The translations under genes were made by a program, and so were the position numbers. Below are positions 33,419 to 40,444 of a stretch of DNA of 40,445 nucleotides, piece by piece. Within the stretch, counting starts at the first letter, position 1; each line of letters begins with the position of its first letter. Source of the stretch: Clostridiaceae bacterium (lineage in GTDB: Bacteria > Bacillota > Clostridia > Clostridiales > Clostridiaceae); the NCBI GenBank assembly GCA_029219285.1, contig JAQXTC010000118.1, positions 1-40,445 on the forward strand. Reading direction: 5' to 3'. A model generated the notes under the pieces. That model ran no database searches and was not told the origin of the DNA. It saw nothing but the letters and a program-made list of their open reading frames with translations.

Positions 33419-34618
33419 CTAATCTATTAAATCTGGTGAAAAGCTTTCTTGCCAAGGTAATCCTTGCTTGTTTAATTGCTCCATAAATGGATCAGGATCA
33501 AATTCCTCTATATTATGCACACCAGGTTTGTTCCACTTCCCTGTCATTAACATCATTGCACCAATCATTGCTGGAACTCCAGTTGTATAAGAAATAGCTT
33601 GTGAACCTACTTCTTTATAACATTCTTGATGATCACATACATTGTAAACATAATAAGTCTTTTCCTTACCATCCTTAATACCCTTAAATATACATCCAAT
33701 GTTTGTCTTACCTTTAGTTCTAGGACCTAATGATGCTGGGTCTGGTAAAACTGCTTTTAAAAATTGTAATGGAACTATTTGCTTTCCTTCAAATTCTATT
33801 GGTTCTATAGATGTCATTCCTACATTCTGAAGTACCTGTAAATGATTTAAATAACTTTGTGAAAAAGTCATCCAAAATCTCATTTTTTTAATACCTTTTA
33901 TATTTAATGCTAAAGATTCTAATTCTTCATGATGAAGTAAGTATATATCCTTTGGTCCTATTTCAGGCAAGTTATATACTCTCTTTATTGACATAGGTTC
34001 AGTTTCTATAAACTTACCATCTTCAAAATAACTTCCTTTAGCTGTTACTTCTCTTATATTTATTTCTGGATTGAAATTAGTTGCAAATGGATATCCATGA
34101 TCTCCCGCATTTGCATCTACTATATCTATACTATGAATTTCATCAAAATAGTGTTTTTGTGCATATGCACTAAATACTCCTGTTACCCCTGGATCAAATC
34201 CACTTCCTAATAATGCTGTTATTCCCGCTTTTTCGAATTTTTCTCTATAAGCCCATTGCCACTTATACTCAAATTTTGCTGTATCAAGAGGCTCATAATT
34301 AGCTGTGTCCATGTAATTAACACCAGTTGCCAAACAAGCATCCATAATAGTTAAATCCTGATAAGGTAATGCTACATTTATTACTATATCTGGTTTAAAA
34401 TTATTAATTAGTTGAATTAACATCTCTGTGTTATCTGCATCCACTTGTGCAGTTTGTATTTTAGTCTGTCCACCTTTAAGTTTTTCTTTTATTGCCTCAC
34501 ACTTAGATAGTGTCCTACTTGCTATACATATTTCCTCAAAAACTTCTGGGTTTTGACAACACTTATGAATTACTACATTAGCTACACCACCAGCGCCAAT
34601 TATTAATGCTCTTCCCAA
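33419..34618 (-). CDS. Carboxy(nor)spermidine dehydrogenase (saccharopine dehydrogenase family)
   Basis: NADPH-dependent enzyme joining aspartate beta-semialdehyde to putrescine (or diaminopropane) to give carboxyspermidine. It has 399 residues, with Rossmann start 'GRALIIGAGGVANVVIHKC' and conserved 'DTANYEPLDTAKFEYKWQWAY', 'ALLGSGFDPGVTGVFSAYAQKHYFDEI' and 'CDHQECYKEVGSQAISYTTGVPAMIGA'. I set the start at TTG (34616-34618): GGAGG lies 8 nt upstream, and homologues begin with M-G-R/S-x-L-I-I-G. The ATG at 34633 overlaps that ribosome binding site. It is the first gene of the polyamine operon, behind a structured leader. Confidence 0.92.
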   Translation of the reverse strand: MGRALIIGAGGVANVVIHKCCQNPEVFEEICIASRTLSKCEAIKEKLKGGQTKIQTAQVDADNTEMLIQLINNFKPDIVINVALPYQDLTIMDACLATGVNYMDTANYEPLDTAKFEYKWQWAYREKFEKAGITALLGSGFDPGVTGVFSAYAQKHYFDEIHSIDIVDANAGDHGYPFATNFNPEINIREVTAKGSYFEDGKFIETEPMSIKRVYNLPEIGPKDIYLLHHEELESLALNIKGIKKMRFWMTFSQSYLNHLQVLQNVGMTSIEPIEFEGKQIVPLQFLKAVLPDPASLGPRTKGKTNIGCIFKGIKDGKEKTYYVYNVCDHQECYKEVGSQAISYTTGVPAMIGAMMLMTGKWNKPGVHNIEEFDPDPFMEQLNKQGLPWQESFSPDLID

Positions 34619-34702
34619 TAATACTACCTCCATTTTTTAAAAATATTTTCTTAAAATTCATTTTTTTACATTTCAAACTAATTATGTATAATTTTTTTTC
34701 AA

Positions 34703-34737
34703 TTAGCAATACTAAAATTCAATCTTAGTATTACTAA
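34703..34737 (-). promoter_or_regulatory. Second leader hairpin of the polyamine operon
   Basis: TTAGTAATACTAA pairs with TTAGTATTGCTAA (34725-34737 with 34703-34715, one G-U-type mismatch, 9-nt loop). It lies about 85 nt before the first gene, overlapping the stop codon of the leader ORF. No T run follows, so it is not a terminator by itself. Confidence 0.6.
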
Positions 34738-34819
34738 ATTTTCGCAAAAAAAATTTGAATTTCGAAATTAAAATAACCCCGAAATTCAAATTTATAAATG
34801 GTGTATTTTCTTTCTTCAT
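34712..34819 (-). CDS. Putative 35-residue leader peptide of the polyamine operon
   Basis: An ATG at 34817-34819 follows GGGGGAG by 6 nt, the strongest ribosome binding site in the leader. It opens a 35-codon ORF (starts MKKENTPFINLNFG, basic and aromatic in its second half). The ORF reads straight through the terminator hairpin at 34746-34793 and stops inside the next hairpin. Ribosomes translating it would keep the terminator from folding. No homologue known to me. Confidence 0.45.
   Translation of the reverse strand: MKKENTPFINLNFGVILISKFKFFLRKFSNTKIEF
34746..34793 (-). terminator. Attenuator-type terminator in the polyamine operon leader
   Basis: A perfect 14-bp stem AAATTTGAATTTCG/CGAAATTCAAATTT (34780-34793 with 34751-34764, 15-nt loop) is followed on the minus strand by TTTTT. 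It is located about 130 nt upstream of the first structural gene and downstream of the probable promoter. This position, within a short ORF, argues for transcription attenuation. Confidence 0.75.
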
Positions 34820-34837
34820 TGTATCTCCCCCAATATA

Positions 34838-34856
34838 ATTGTATTTTCTATACAAT
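34838..34856. promoter_or_regulatory. Palindrome in the polyamine operon promoter region
   Basis: ATTGTAT-TTTCT-ATACAAT, perfect 7-bp arms, 5-nt spacer, about 20 bp upstream of the leader ORF. Two TATAAT-like -10 elements lie within 50 bp further upstream. It could be an operator for a GntR- or TetR-size dimer. The gap 34634-35225 contains the leader elements listed here and a LysR remnant. Confidence 0.45.
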
Positions 34857-34930
34857 CTAGATTATATGAATATTATACTGTTATGAATTTAAGAAATAAA
34901 ATACATAAAAATATGTGTTTGTTATAACTT

Positions 34931-35148
34931 TCATCTATATTGATTCATTTTTTTATCACCTATATACTGTGCTAATATCTTTATATAAGCTTTTCCCAAT
35001 CTACTCAAATTAGATTTGTTATTAGTTATAATTCCAATCTTAATATTGCCTTATTCTAATGGAACTGCAATAATATTTTTTCCATTTAACTCTTCATCAA
35101 TGAATAGTGTTGAGTTGAAACACTAAATTGCTGTTTTCCCTTTACTTT
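34931..35148 (-). pseudogene. Remnant of a LysR-family regulator (C-terminal end)
   Basis: One minus-strand frame reads 'CFNSTLFIDEELNG' then 'KNIIAVPLE', a TAA, then 'GNIKIGIITNNKSNLSRLG' and 'KAYIKILAQYI', ending at TGA (34931-34933). This matches the last 65 or so residues of a LysR effector-binding domain, with two in-frame stops (TAG near 35130 and TAA in the middle). No HTH region is present. It sits between the polyamine leader and metY and may once have regulated sulfur-amino-acid genes. Confidence 0.65.
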
Positions 35149-35203
35149 ATTTTTATATTTTTCTTCTAAACAGTGGTCTGTTCATTCATTCAGCATACAG
35201 CCC

Positions 35204-35222
35204 CCTCTAGTTTTCTAGTGAG
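35204..35222. repeat. 19-nt direct repeat, copy after metY
   Basis: CCTCTAGTTTTCTAGTGAG, 3 nt beyond the metY stop codon, matches 36632-36650 at 18 of 19 positions in the same orientation. The pair brackets metY and its last leader terminator. Confidence 0.7.
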
Positions 35223-35225
35223 CTT

Positions 35226-36518
35226 TTAATCCTCTAGTGCTTTCTTTAAATCGTAAATAATATCATCAATATTTTCTATTCCAATTGAAAGTCTTACTGT
35301 ATTCTTCTTTATTCCCGAACTTAACAATTCTTCATCGCTAAGCTGTGAATGTGTAGTGCTATAAGGATGAATAACTAATGATTTTGCATCTGCAACATTT
35401 GCCAAAATAGAGAATAACTGAAGCTTATCTATAAATTCCTTTGCTTCTTTTTCTCCGCCTTTAATTTCTATAGTAAATATGGATCCTGCACCATTTGGAA
35501 AATACTTGTTGTATAAATCATTATACGGACTTCCTTCCACTGAAGGATGATTTACTTTTTCAATTTTAGGATGATTCTTTAAAAAATCCACAACTTTTTT
35601 TGTATTCTCAACATGTCTTTCGACTCTTAAAGATAATGTTTCAAGCCCCTGTAAAAATGCAAATGAATTAACAGGACTAAGTGAAGCTCCGGTATCTCTA
35701 AGTATTGTAGATCTGGCCTTTATTATATAGGCATCCTGTGGAAATTCATCTGTAAATACAATTCCATGATAGCTTGGATTTGGCTTTGTAAGTTCAGGAA
35801 ATTTACCTGACTTAACCCAGTCAAATTTACCTGAATCAACTATTACTCCACCTATTGATGTTCCATGTCCTCCAATGAATTTTGTTGCTGAATGAACAAC
35901 TATATCAGCACCATGTTCAATAGGTTTAAAAAGATATGGTGTTGCAAAAGTATTGTCAACAACTAGTGGAATTCCATGTTCATGAGCAATCTTTGCAACT
36001 GCATCAATATCAACAATGTTTGAATTTGGATTTCCAAAAGTCTCAAAATATAAAGCTTTTGTATTTTCCTTTATTGCTTTTTCAAAGTTTTTAGGATCAT
36101 CACCATTTACAAAGGTTGTAGTAATACCAAACTTAGGCAATGTATGACTAAATAAGTTATATGTTCCTCCATATAGTGTGTTTGCAGCAACTATATTATC
36201 TCCATTTGATGCTATATTTTCAATAGCTATTGCTACTGCTGCTGCACCAGATGCTGTAGCTAAAGCTCCAACCCCACCTTCAAGAGCTGCAACTCTCAAT
36301 TCAAAAGCTGTTTGTGTTGGGTTATTTACACGACTATATGTGTATCCATCCTTCTTGAAATTAAACTTATCTTCAGCATCTTTAGAATCATTAAAAACAA
36401 ATGATGTTGTTTGATAAATTGGTACTGCTCTTGCTCCTGTTTCTAATTCAGGTGTCTCCTGTCCTGCATGCACTTGCAATGTTTCAAATTTGAAATTTCT
36501 TTTCTCTTTAATACTCAT
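35226..36518 (-). CDS. metY: O-acetylhomoserine sulfhydrylase (aminocarboxypropyltransferase)
   Basis: PLP enzyme of the Cys/Met metabolism family, 430 residues, forming homocysteine from O-acetylhomoserine and sulfide for methionine synthesis. Features are '[32 protein letters not shown]', '[24 protein letters not shown]', '[14 protein letters not shown]' and the PLP lysine Lys213 in '[19 protein letters not shown]'. The C-terminal '[19 protein letters not shown]...[14 protein letters not shown]' is conserved. GGGGGAA precedes the ATG. A SAM-I riboswitch about 200 bp upstream switches it off when SAM is abundant, linking it to the SAM-consuming polyamine operon next door. Confidence 0.95.
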   Translation of the reverse strand: MSIKEKRNFKFETLQVHAGQETPELETGARAVPIYQTTSFVFNDSKDAEDKFNFKKDGYTYSRVNNPTQTAFELRVAALEGGVGALATASGAAAVAIAIENIASNGDNIVAANTLYGGTYNLFSHTLPKFGITTTFVNGDDPKNFEKAIKENTKALYFETFGNPNSNIVDIDAVAKIAHEHGIPLVVDNTFATPYLFKPIEHGADIVVHSATKFIGGHGTSIGGVIVDSGKFDWVKSGKFPELTKPNPSYHGIVFTDEFPQDAYIIKARSTILRDTGASLSPVNSFAFLQGLETLSLRVERHVENTKKVVDFLKNHPKIEKVNHPSVEGSPYNDLYNKYFPNGAGSIFTIEIKGGEKEAKEFIDKLQLFSILANVADAKSLVIHPYSTTHSQLSDEELLSSGIKKNTVRLSIGIENIDDIIYDLKKALED

Positions 36519-36599
36519 TTAATTTTCCCCCTTGAAATTATTATTAATTTTAAAATTAGATATTTGATTTGTTATTTTATAAATGGTTTTTTAGTAAAC

Positions 36600-36637
36600 A
36601 AAAAAGAGGTTTATGCATTATCTGCATAAACCTCTAG
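36600..36637 (-). terminator. Second terminator in the metY leader
   Basis: AGAGGTTTATGCA pairs perfectly with TGCATAAACCTCT (5-nt loop), followed by TTTTTTG on the minus strand. It lies between the riboswitch expression platform and metY. A transcript that escapes the riboswitch terminator must also pass this one. Confidence 0.8.
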
Positions 36638-36650
36638 TTTTCTAGTCAGT
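36632..36650. repeat. 19-nt direct repeat, copy before metY
   Basis: CCTCTAGTTTTCTAGTCAG partner of 35204-35222. It overlaps the 5' arm (minus strand) of the second terminator hairpin. Confidence 0.7.
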
Positions 36651-36663
36651 TTAGTCTTAAAAT

Positions 36664-36700
36664 AAAAAAAGCCACTTTCTTATGAATAAGAAAGTAGCTT
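36664..36700 (-). terminator. Riboswitch expression-platform terminator of metY
   Basis: AAGCTACTTTCTTAT pairs with ATAAGAAAGTGGCTTTTT (one G-U) and is followed by a T run on the minus strand, 15 nt after the aptamer. It should form when SAM is bound. Confidence 0.88.
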
Positions 36701-36714
36701 AAATAAAAAATAAT

Positions 36715-36830
36715 CTACATTCTTATCTTTCAGATATCTTACTATCTGCAGGAATTAGCACCTTAAATTTTAAAAATTCAGGTTGCCAGACTTCATAGGG
36801 CCAGTCCCTCAGTCTTTCTTGATAAAAATA
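36715..36830 (-). ncRNA. SAM-I riboswitch (S box)
   Basis: On the minus strand the consensus blocks appear in order: TTATCAAGA at 5', 'GAGGGACTGGCCCTATGAAGTC', 'TGGCAACC', 'AAGGTGCTAATTCC' and a closing 'GAAAGATAAGAA' that pairs with the 5' end to form P1. This is the class I SAM aptamer. It controls metY by SAM-dependent premature termination at 36664-36700. It also fills most of the gap 36519-36928. Confidence 0.96.
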
Positions 36831-36928
36831 TATAACTCTTATATGTTTACTACGAATTGGTATATTGATATATTATTCTATTTAGAATTATTTGTCAACA
36901 CATTTTTTATATTTATTTTTACTTTTTA

Positions 36929-37344
36929 TTATTTCCTTTTTTTATATTCCATAGGTGTTATACTGTATTTTCTTTTAAATAATCTATTAAAATGTTCTAC
37001 ATTATGATAACCAATTTTATATGCAACATTTTCAATGCTTTCATTACTATTATTTAATAGATTTCTAGCCTTGTCCATTCTGATATCCATTACCACCTCT
37101 TGAAAAGTCTTACCTGTGTTTTCTTTGATATACTTTGACAAATATGGCTTTGATAAGAAAAATACTTTTGATAAATCATCCATGGTTACAGTTTTATAAT
37201 TATTCTGAATATAATTCATTATATCAATAATTCTTTGTTCTTTGGGCTGTGAATCTTTTCTAGTTTCTGCAAGTTTGTTGGCTGCAACAGTTAGTGTATT
37301 TACTGATGCCTTTATTATATCTTCATTATTCCCTATACTAGGTT
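36929..37344 (-). pseudogene. AraC-family regulator, N-terminally truncated
   Basis: The C-terminal AraC double HTH is intact: 'MNYIQNNYKTVTMDDLSKVFFLSKPYLSKYIKENTGKTF' then 'MDKARNLLNNSNESIENVAYKIGYHNVEHFNRLFKRKYSITPMEYKK'. The frame continues upstream for about 41 codons ('IGNNEDIIKASVNTLTVAANKLAETRKDSQPKEQRIIDI'), ending at a TAA near 37342, with no start codon; this part resembles the end of a sensor domain of PocR type. The ATG-initiated ORF (36929-37219, 96 residues) could make a free DNA-binding domain, but has no good ribosome binding site. I treat it as a pseudogene. Confidence 0.65.
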
Positions 37345-37474
37345 AACAAATTTACCAATCCAATAAATTATAACCAATGCATCTATAGTATAAATATTAA
37401 AAAATTATTTAATAATAATTATATCTGAATAAATAGCCCTATATTTAAATTTTAAATGAATTAAAGGAGTAATT

Positions 37475-37651
37475 ATGAATAAAAAAGATTTTAAAACCTA
37501 TTTAAATGAAGCCAAAACTAAAATATCTTCTGTTGAATCCTGTATAACTGAAGCTCATGCTTTAGCTGAAAATAATGATAAAACTGAAGTTGAAAACATT
37601 ATGAAATCATTGAAAAATATAGATTCATCTATAAATAATATTATGAAATAA
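37475..37651 (+). CDS. Small charged helical protein, 58 residues, unknown
   Basis: An AAAGGAG ribosome binding site lies 6 nt before an ATG that opens a 58-codon ORF, followed 40 nt later by a good terminator; together these suggest a real gene. The protein starts MNKKDFKTYLNEAK, is highly charged (Lys, Glu, Asn rich), has one Cys (about position 23) and looks fully alpha-helical, possibly a short helical hairpin. I know no family. It is the only coding feature I find in the gap 37345-37919. Confidence 0.6.
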   Translation: MNKKDFKTYLNEAKTKISSVESCITEAHALAENNDKTEVENIMKSLKNIDSSINNIMK

Positions 37652-37690
37652 AATAAAGGCTATAATTTTTATACAGACATTTATAATTAA

Positions 37691-37723
37691 CCCACGAAAA
37701 GACTATTGGTTTTCATGGGTTTT
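37691..37723 (+). terminator. Terminator of the 58-residue gene
   Basis: CCCA-C-GAAAA pairs with TTTTC-A-TGGG (9-nt loop), followed by TTTTC, 40 nt after the stop codon. Confidence 0.7.
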
Positions 37724-37919
37724 CATGCTTTCTATGGTTAATTATTCTATTTACCTTTCATTTATAACCAAATTAATATCTTTTTGTAACAAAAATGATA
37801 GTGTCAAAAGGATTATTGGAAATTATTTTATAGTCTTACAATTATCGATTTATATTTTGTTTTATTTTATAATCTGTTTATATGTTTGCAATTAAAATCG
37901 AAAGGAATGGATACTTAAA

Positions 37920-39599
37920 ATGAAATCCTTGAAAAAATTATTTTCAAATTACAACTTTTACATATTTACATTTATATTTTTTATAATATTAATTTTATCA
38001 ACTAATATGAACTTTAAATCTGATGAATTTAATTATAGTCATATAACTTGGACAAGTATCCGCCTTTCTTCTCTATCTGATATTATTACTTCTCAAAAAA
38101 TATTGTATCTTAATTGGACAGGAAGAATATTAGCTCACTTTTTTATACAATTATTTTTATTTCTAGATCACAACTTATTTGCTGTTTTTAATTCATTAGT
38201 TTTTTGTCTATTTATATATTTAGTTATGAAATTATCTAACAAAAAGATTTCGCTTTTTTTAACTATTTTTACATTTAGCATAGCATTTTTATTTATACCT
38301 GTATTTGGTGAAACTGTAATATGGCTTTCAGGAAGTTTAAATTACCTTTGGCCAACTACCTTATTCCTCCTTTTTATTTACATTTATAACAAAGATACAA
38401 ATAAACTACCTATTGTTATGTTATTAGCCTTTTTAAGTGGAATGTCTTAGGAAACTATAGCTTTAGGATGAGGAGCATATCTTATTTATGATTTAGTTAA
38501 CAGGAAATTCAATTTAAAAACTGGACTAGTATATGGAAGCTTTTTATTAGGATGCCTAATATTATTCTGTGCTCCTGGTAATTTCTTAAGAGCATCATCT
38601 ACACATTTAGATAAATTTGATGTAATACTAATAATAATTAAAGTACTGTTAGGTATATTTTTGTATGTAGTACTTATATTGATTAATACTTATTTAAAAG
38701 ATAAAACTATAAAACTCATAAAAAATTTAAAAGAGAAAAAATATTTAAATGCTTTATCAATTTTATCTCTTATTACACTTGTAATACTTTATGTTGCAGG
38801 ACTTCGTTATACATCTTATCCTGTTAAAATATTAAATTTAATAAATACATTTAAATATGTAATTATGTTAATTCCATTATACTTATTTTTATTTATAAGA
38901 AACATTCAAAATAGTACACCAGATAATATCATCTTAAAAAGTATAAACTTATTACTAGTAGGCTTTGTAAATGCTTTAGTTATGAGCGTTATGCCAGAAT
39001 TTCCTTACAGAAGTTTATTTTTATCCTGTACATTTATAATAATTGCAGTACTAATGCTTTTACCATATATTAATATTAAAGAATTAAAAATAATATCAAT
39101 TCCAATATTTGTTGGCGCATTATTGCTTTTAACAATAACATTGAACTTTTATGTTGTTATACTAAGAAGTTGGAATAAAGATGTGCAAGAAAGAATTGAA
39201 TCAAGTGCTAATTCATCTGTATTAGTGCTTTCAATAATAAAAGAACCATCAAATTTACTTTTTAACTTTTATTCATATTCTCAATTTGAAAACTCACCAT
39301 CTTCTATTATTAATGATTATGCTGCAAAATATTATGGATATGATGAGGTTATTGGTATTCACTATGATCACTACTTATTAGAAATAAATAAAGAAAACTT
39401 AGATATGCAATCTGTATATTTTGAATATACAAACTCTAAAGGTGAAAAATGCCTAAGCAGATGTAAATTTCAGCCTACAGATTCATATATAAATAAAGCT
39501 TATTATGAGATTCCTAACGATGCATTAGATGTGAAGCTTATAAACAATAGCAATATATTTATAACAGATGATGATATCACTTCTTATAGTTTAAATTAA
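37920..39599 (+). pseudogene. DUF6056-like polytopic membrane protein gene with two in-frame nonsense codons
   Basis: One frame runs without frameshift from ATG 37920 to TAA 39597-39599 (559 codons), interrupted only by TAG (38448-38450) and TGA (38469-38471). The sequence between and after reads 'ETIALG' and 'GAYLIYDLVNRKF'. The protein has about ten hydrophobic helices, a glycosyltransferase-C-like membrane topology and the family motif 'ETVIWLSGSLNYLWPTTLFLL', resembling DUF6056 proteins associated with surface polysaccharides. The C-terminal about 110 residues form a soluble domain. Contexts 'GMS*ET' and 'LG*GAY' fit single transitions from CAG (Gln) and TGG (Trp). Probably a recent pseudogene; readthrough is less likely. 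Confidence 0.7.
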
Positions 39600-39791
39600 A
39601 AAAGTTCCTATCTTTGCTATCATGCATACTTCTGCACCACTTCTCTTTGCTGCAACTGCTTGATTTGCTCCCTTGCCACCAGGTATCTTCTCAAATAACT
39701 TTGCTAAGATTGTTTCTCCTTCTTTAGGCTGATTTTTAACTCTAAGGACTATATCCATATTCATACTTCCAAGTATGCATATCTTATTCAT
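39591..39791 (-). pseudogene. rbsK: Ribokinase, N-terminal fragment
   Basis: The first 61 residues are typical PfkB ribokinase: 'KICILGSMNMDIVLRVKNQPKEGETI' and 'PGGKGANQAVAAKRSGAEVCMIAKIG'. The sequence then diverges ('TFLI') and stops where the frame meets the end of the convergent membrane-protein gene. Full-length ribokinase has about 300 residues, so all of the catalytic part (GAGD motif) is lost. The breakpoint lies near 39600-39605. GGGATGT-type sequence before the ATG is a weak ribosome binding site. Confidence 0.85.
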
Positions 39792-39792
39792 T

Positions 39793-39993
39793 TTACATCC
39801 CTACCTCAAGTATTTGTTCTATAGTTTCATTATCTTTAGATAGAAACTCATATCCTGCTGCTTCAAGACCTAGTTCAGTATTTTCTACTGATACTCCTAG
39901 GAAAGTAGTAGCTACTTTAATAACTCCGTAAGTCCCTAACCTTTCTCCTTTAGCTTCTAAATCTTTTTCTATAATATGAAAATTCACTCTCAC
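39793..39993 (-). pseudogene. Unidentified gene fragment ahead of the rbsK fragment
   Basis: I do not recognise this ORF of 66 residues. It ends 1 nt before the rbsK start codon, as if the two were once in one operon, and reads 'HIIEKDLEAKGERLGTYGV' then 'IKVATTFLGVSVENTELGLEAAG'. The frame is open for about 15 further codons upstream ('ADNLTNPFGVRVN') to a stop near 40037, without an ATG. It looks like the C-terminal end of a longer protein cut off upstream. A plus-strand 36-codon ORF (39999-40109) overlaps its upstream part; at most one is real. Confidence 0.4.
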
Positions 39994-40132
39994 TCCAAAT
40001 GGATTTGTTAAATTATCAGCATTATCACAATGGTGAAAATCATATGATTATGTTTGCAGATATTATTACTGATGGCATAGTAAAACAATTTCCTCAAAAA
40101 TTTAATTAGTATTTGTTAATTATATAAAATTT

Positions 40133-40162
40133 GAACCGTATCCTTTACTTATGATACGGTTC
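40133..40162 (+). terminator. Intrinsic terminator-like hairpin
   Basis: GAACCGTATC (40133-40142) pairs perfectly with GATACGGTTC (40153-40162) around a 10-nt loop. Only TCTCC follows on the plus strand; on the minus strand the flank is AAATTTTAT, so efficiency is uncertain. It insulates the toxin gene from upstream fragments. The gap 39994-40307 otherwise contains gene debris and the toxin promoter (TATAAT at 40228-40233). Confidence 0.6.
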
Positions 40163-40280
40163 TCCGTAACCGCTCTAAATGAGGTCTTTCCAATTTATTC
40201 TTGTATATAAATTCTACATAATTATAGTATAATTCTAAAGTACAATTTAACGGTTGAATGTGGGCTACTGGTATCACTCA

Positions 40281-40296
40281 CCTTTCTTGTGAAAGG
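40281..40296 (+). promoter_or_regulatory. Hairpin sequestering the toxin ribosome binding site
   Basis: CCTTTC (40281-40286) pairs with GAAAGG (40291-40296) around TTGT. The 3' arm is the start of the GAAAGGAGG ribosome binding site of the toxin ORF. Such 5' structures are typical of type I toxin mRNAs, which are translated only after processing. Confidence 0.6.
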
Positions 40297-40307
40297 AGGT
40301 TGTGCTA

Positions 40308-40409
40308 ATGAGTAACGATGATTTAATGTTACTATTTACAGCAGGTATATTCTTAATAGCATTATTAACATTTATAGTGTTACTTATAGAAAAAATCTCA
40401 AAAAAATAG
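40308..40409 (+). CDS. Holin-like type I toxin, 33 residues
   Basis: Tiny hydrophobic protein: a short polar start (MSNDDLML), one membrane helix ('LFTAGIFLIALLTFIVLLI') and a basic tail ('EKISKK'). This is the layout of the putative holin-like toxin family (Hol_Tox; TxpA/BsrG-like) found in Firmicutes. GAAAGGAGG lies about 9 nt before the ATG, partly inside a hairpin, and a terminator overlaps the stop codon. In known systems an antisense RNA from the opposite strand overlaps the 3' end and represses the toxin; its promoter would lie beyond the right edge of this window. Confidence 0.8.
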   Translation: MSNDDLMLLFTAGIFLIALLTFIVLLIEKISKK

Positions 40410-40444
40410 TAGCCCCATCTCGCAATTGGAAAGCTACTATTTTT
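40403..40444 (+). terminator. Terminator of the toxin gene
   Basis: AAAATAGTAGC (40403-40413) pairs with GCTACTATTTT (40433-40443) around a 19-nt loop, with a T run at the window end. It includes the toxin stop codon and is symmetric enough to stop an antisense transcript too. Confidence 0.75.

Noticed and set aside
38448..38471. Recoding of TAG/TGA as pyrrolysine or selenocysteine
   Set aside because: Two different stops so close, contexts that fit Gln and Trp by single transitions, and no visible SECIS-like stem right after TGA make recent mutation more likely.
39999..40109. Plus-strand 36-codon ORF with a well-formed C terminus
   Set aside because: It looks somewhat protein-like, but has no ribosome binding site, overlaps a minus-strand fragment and I cannot name a family; recorded only as part of the junction finding.
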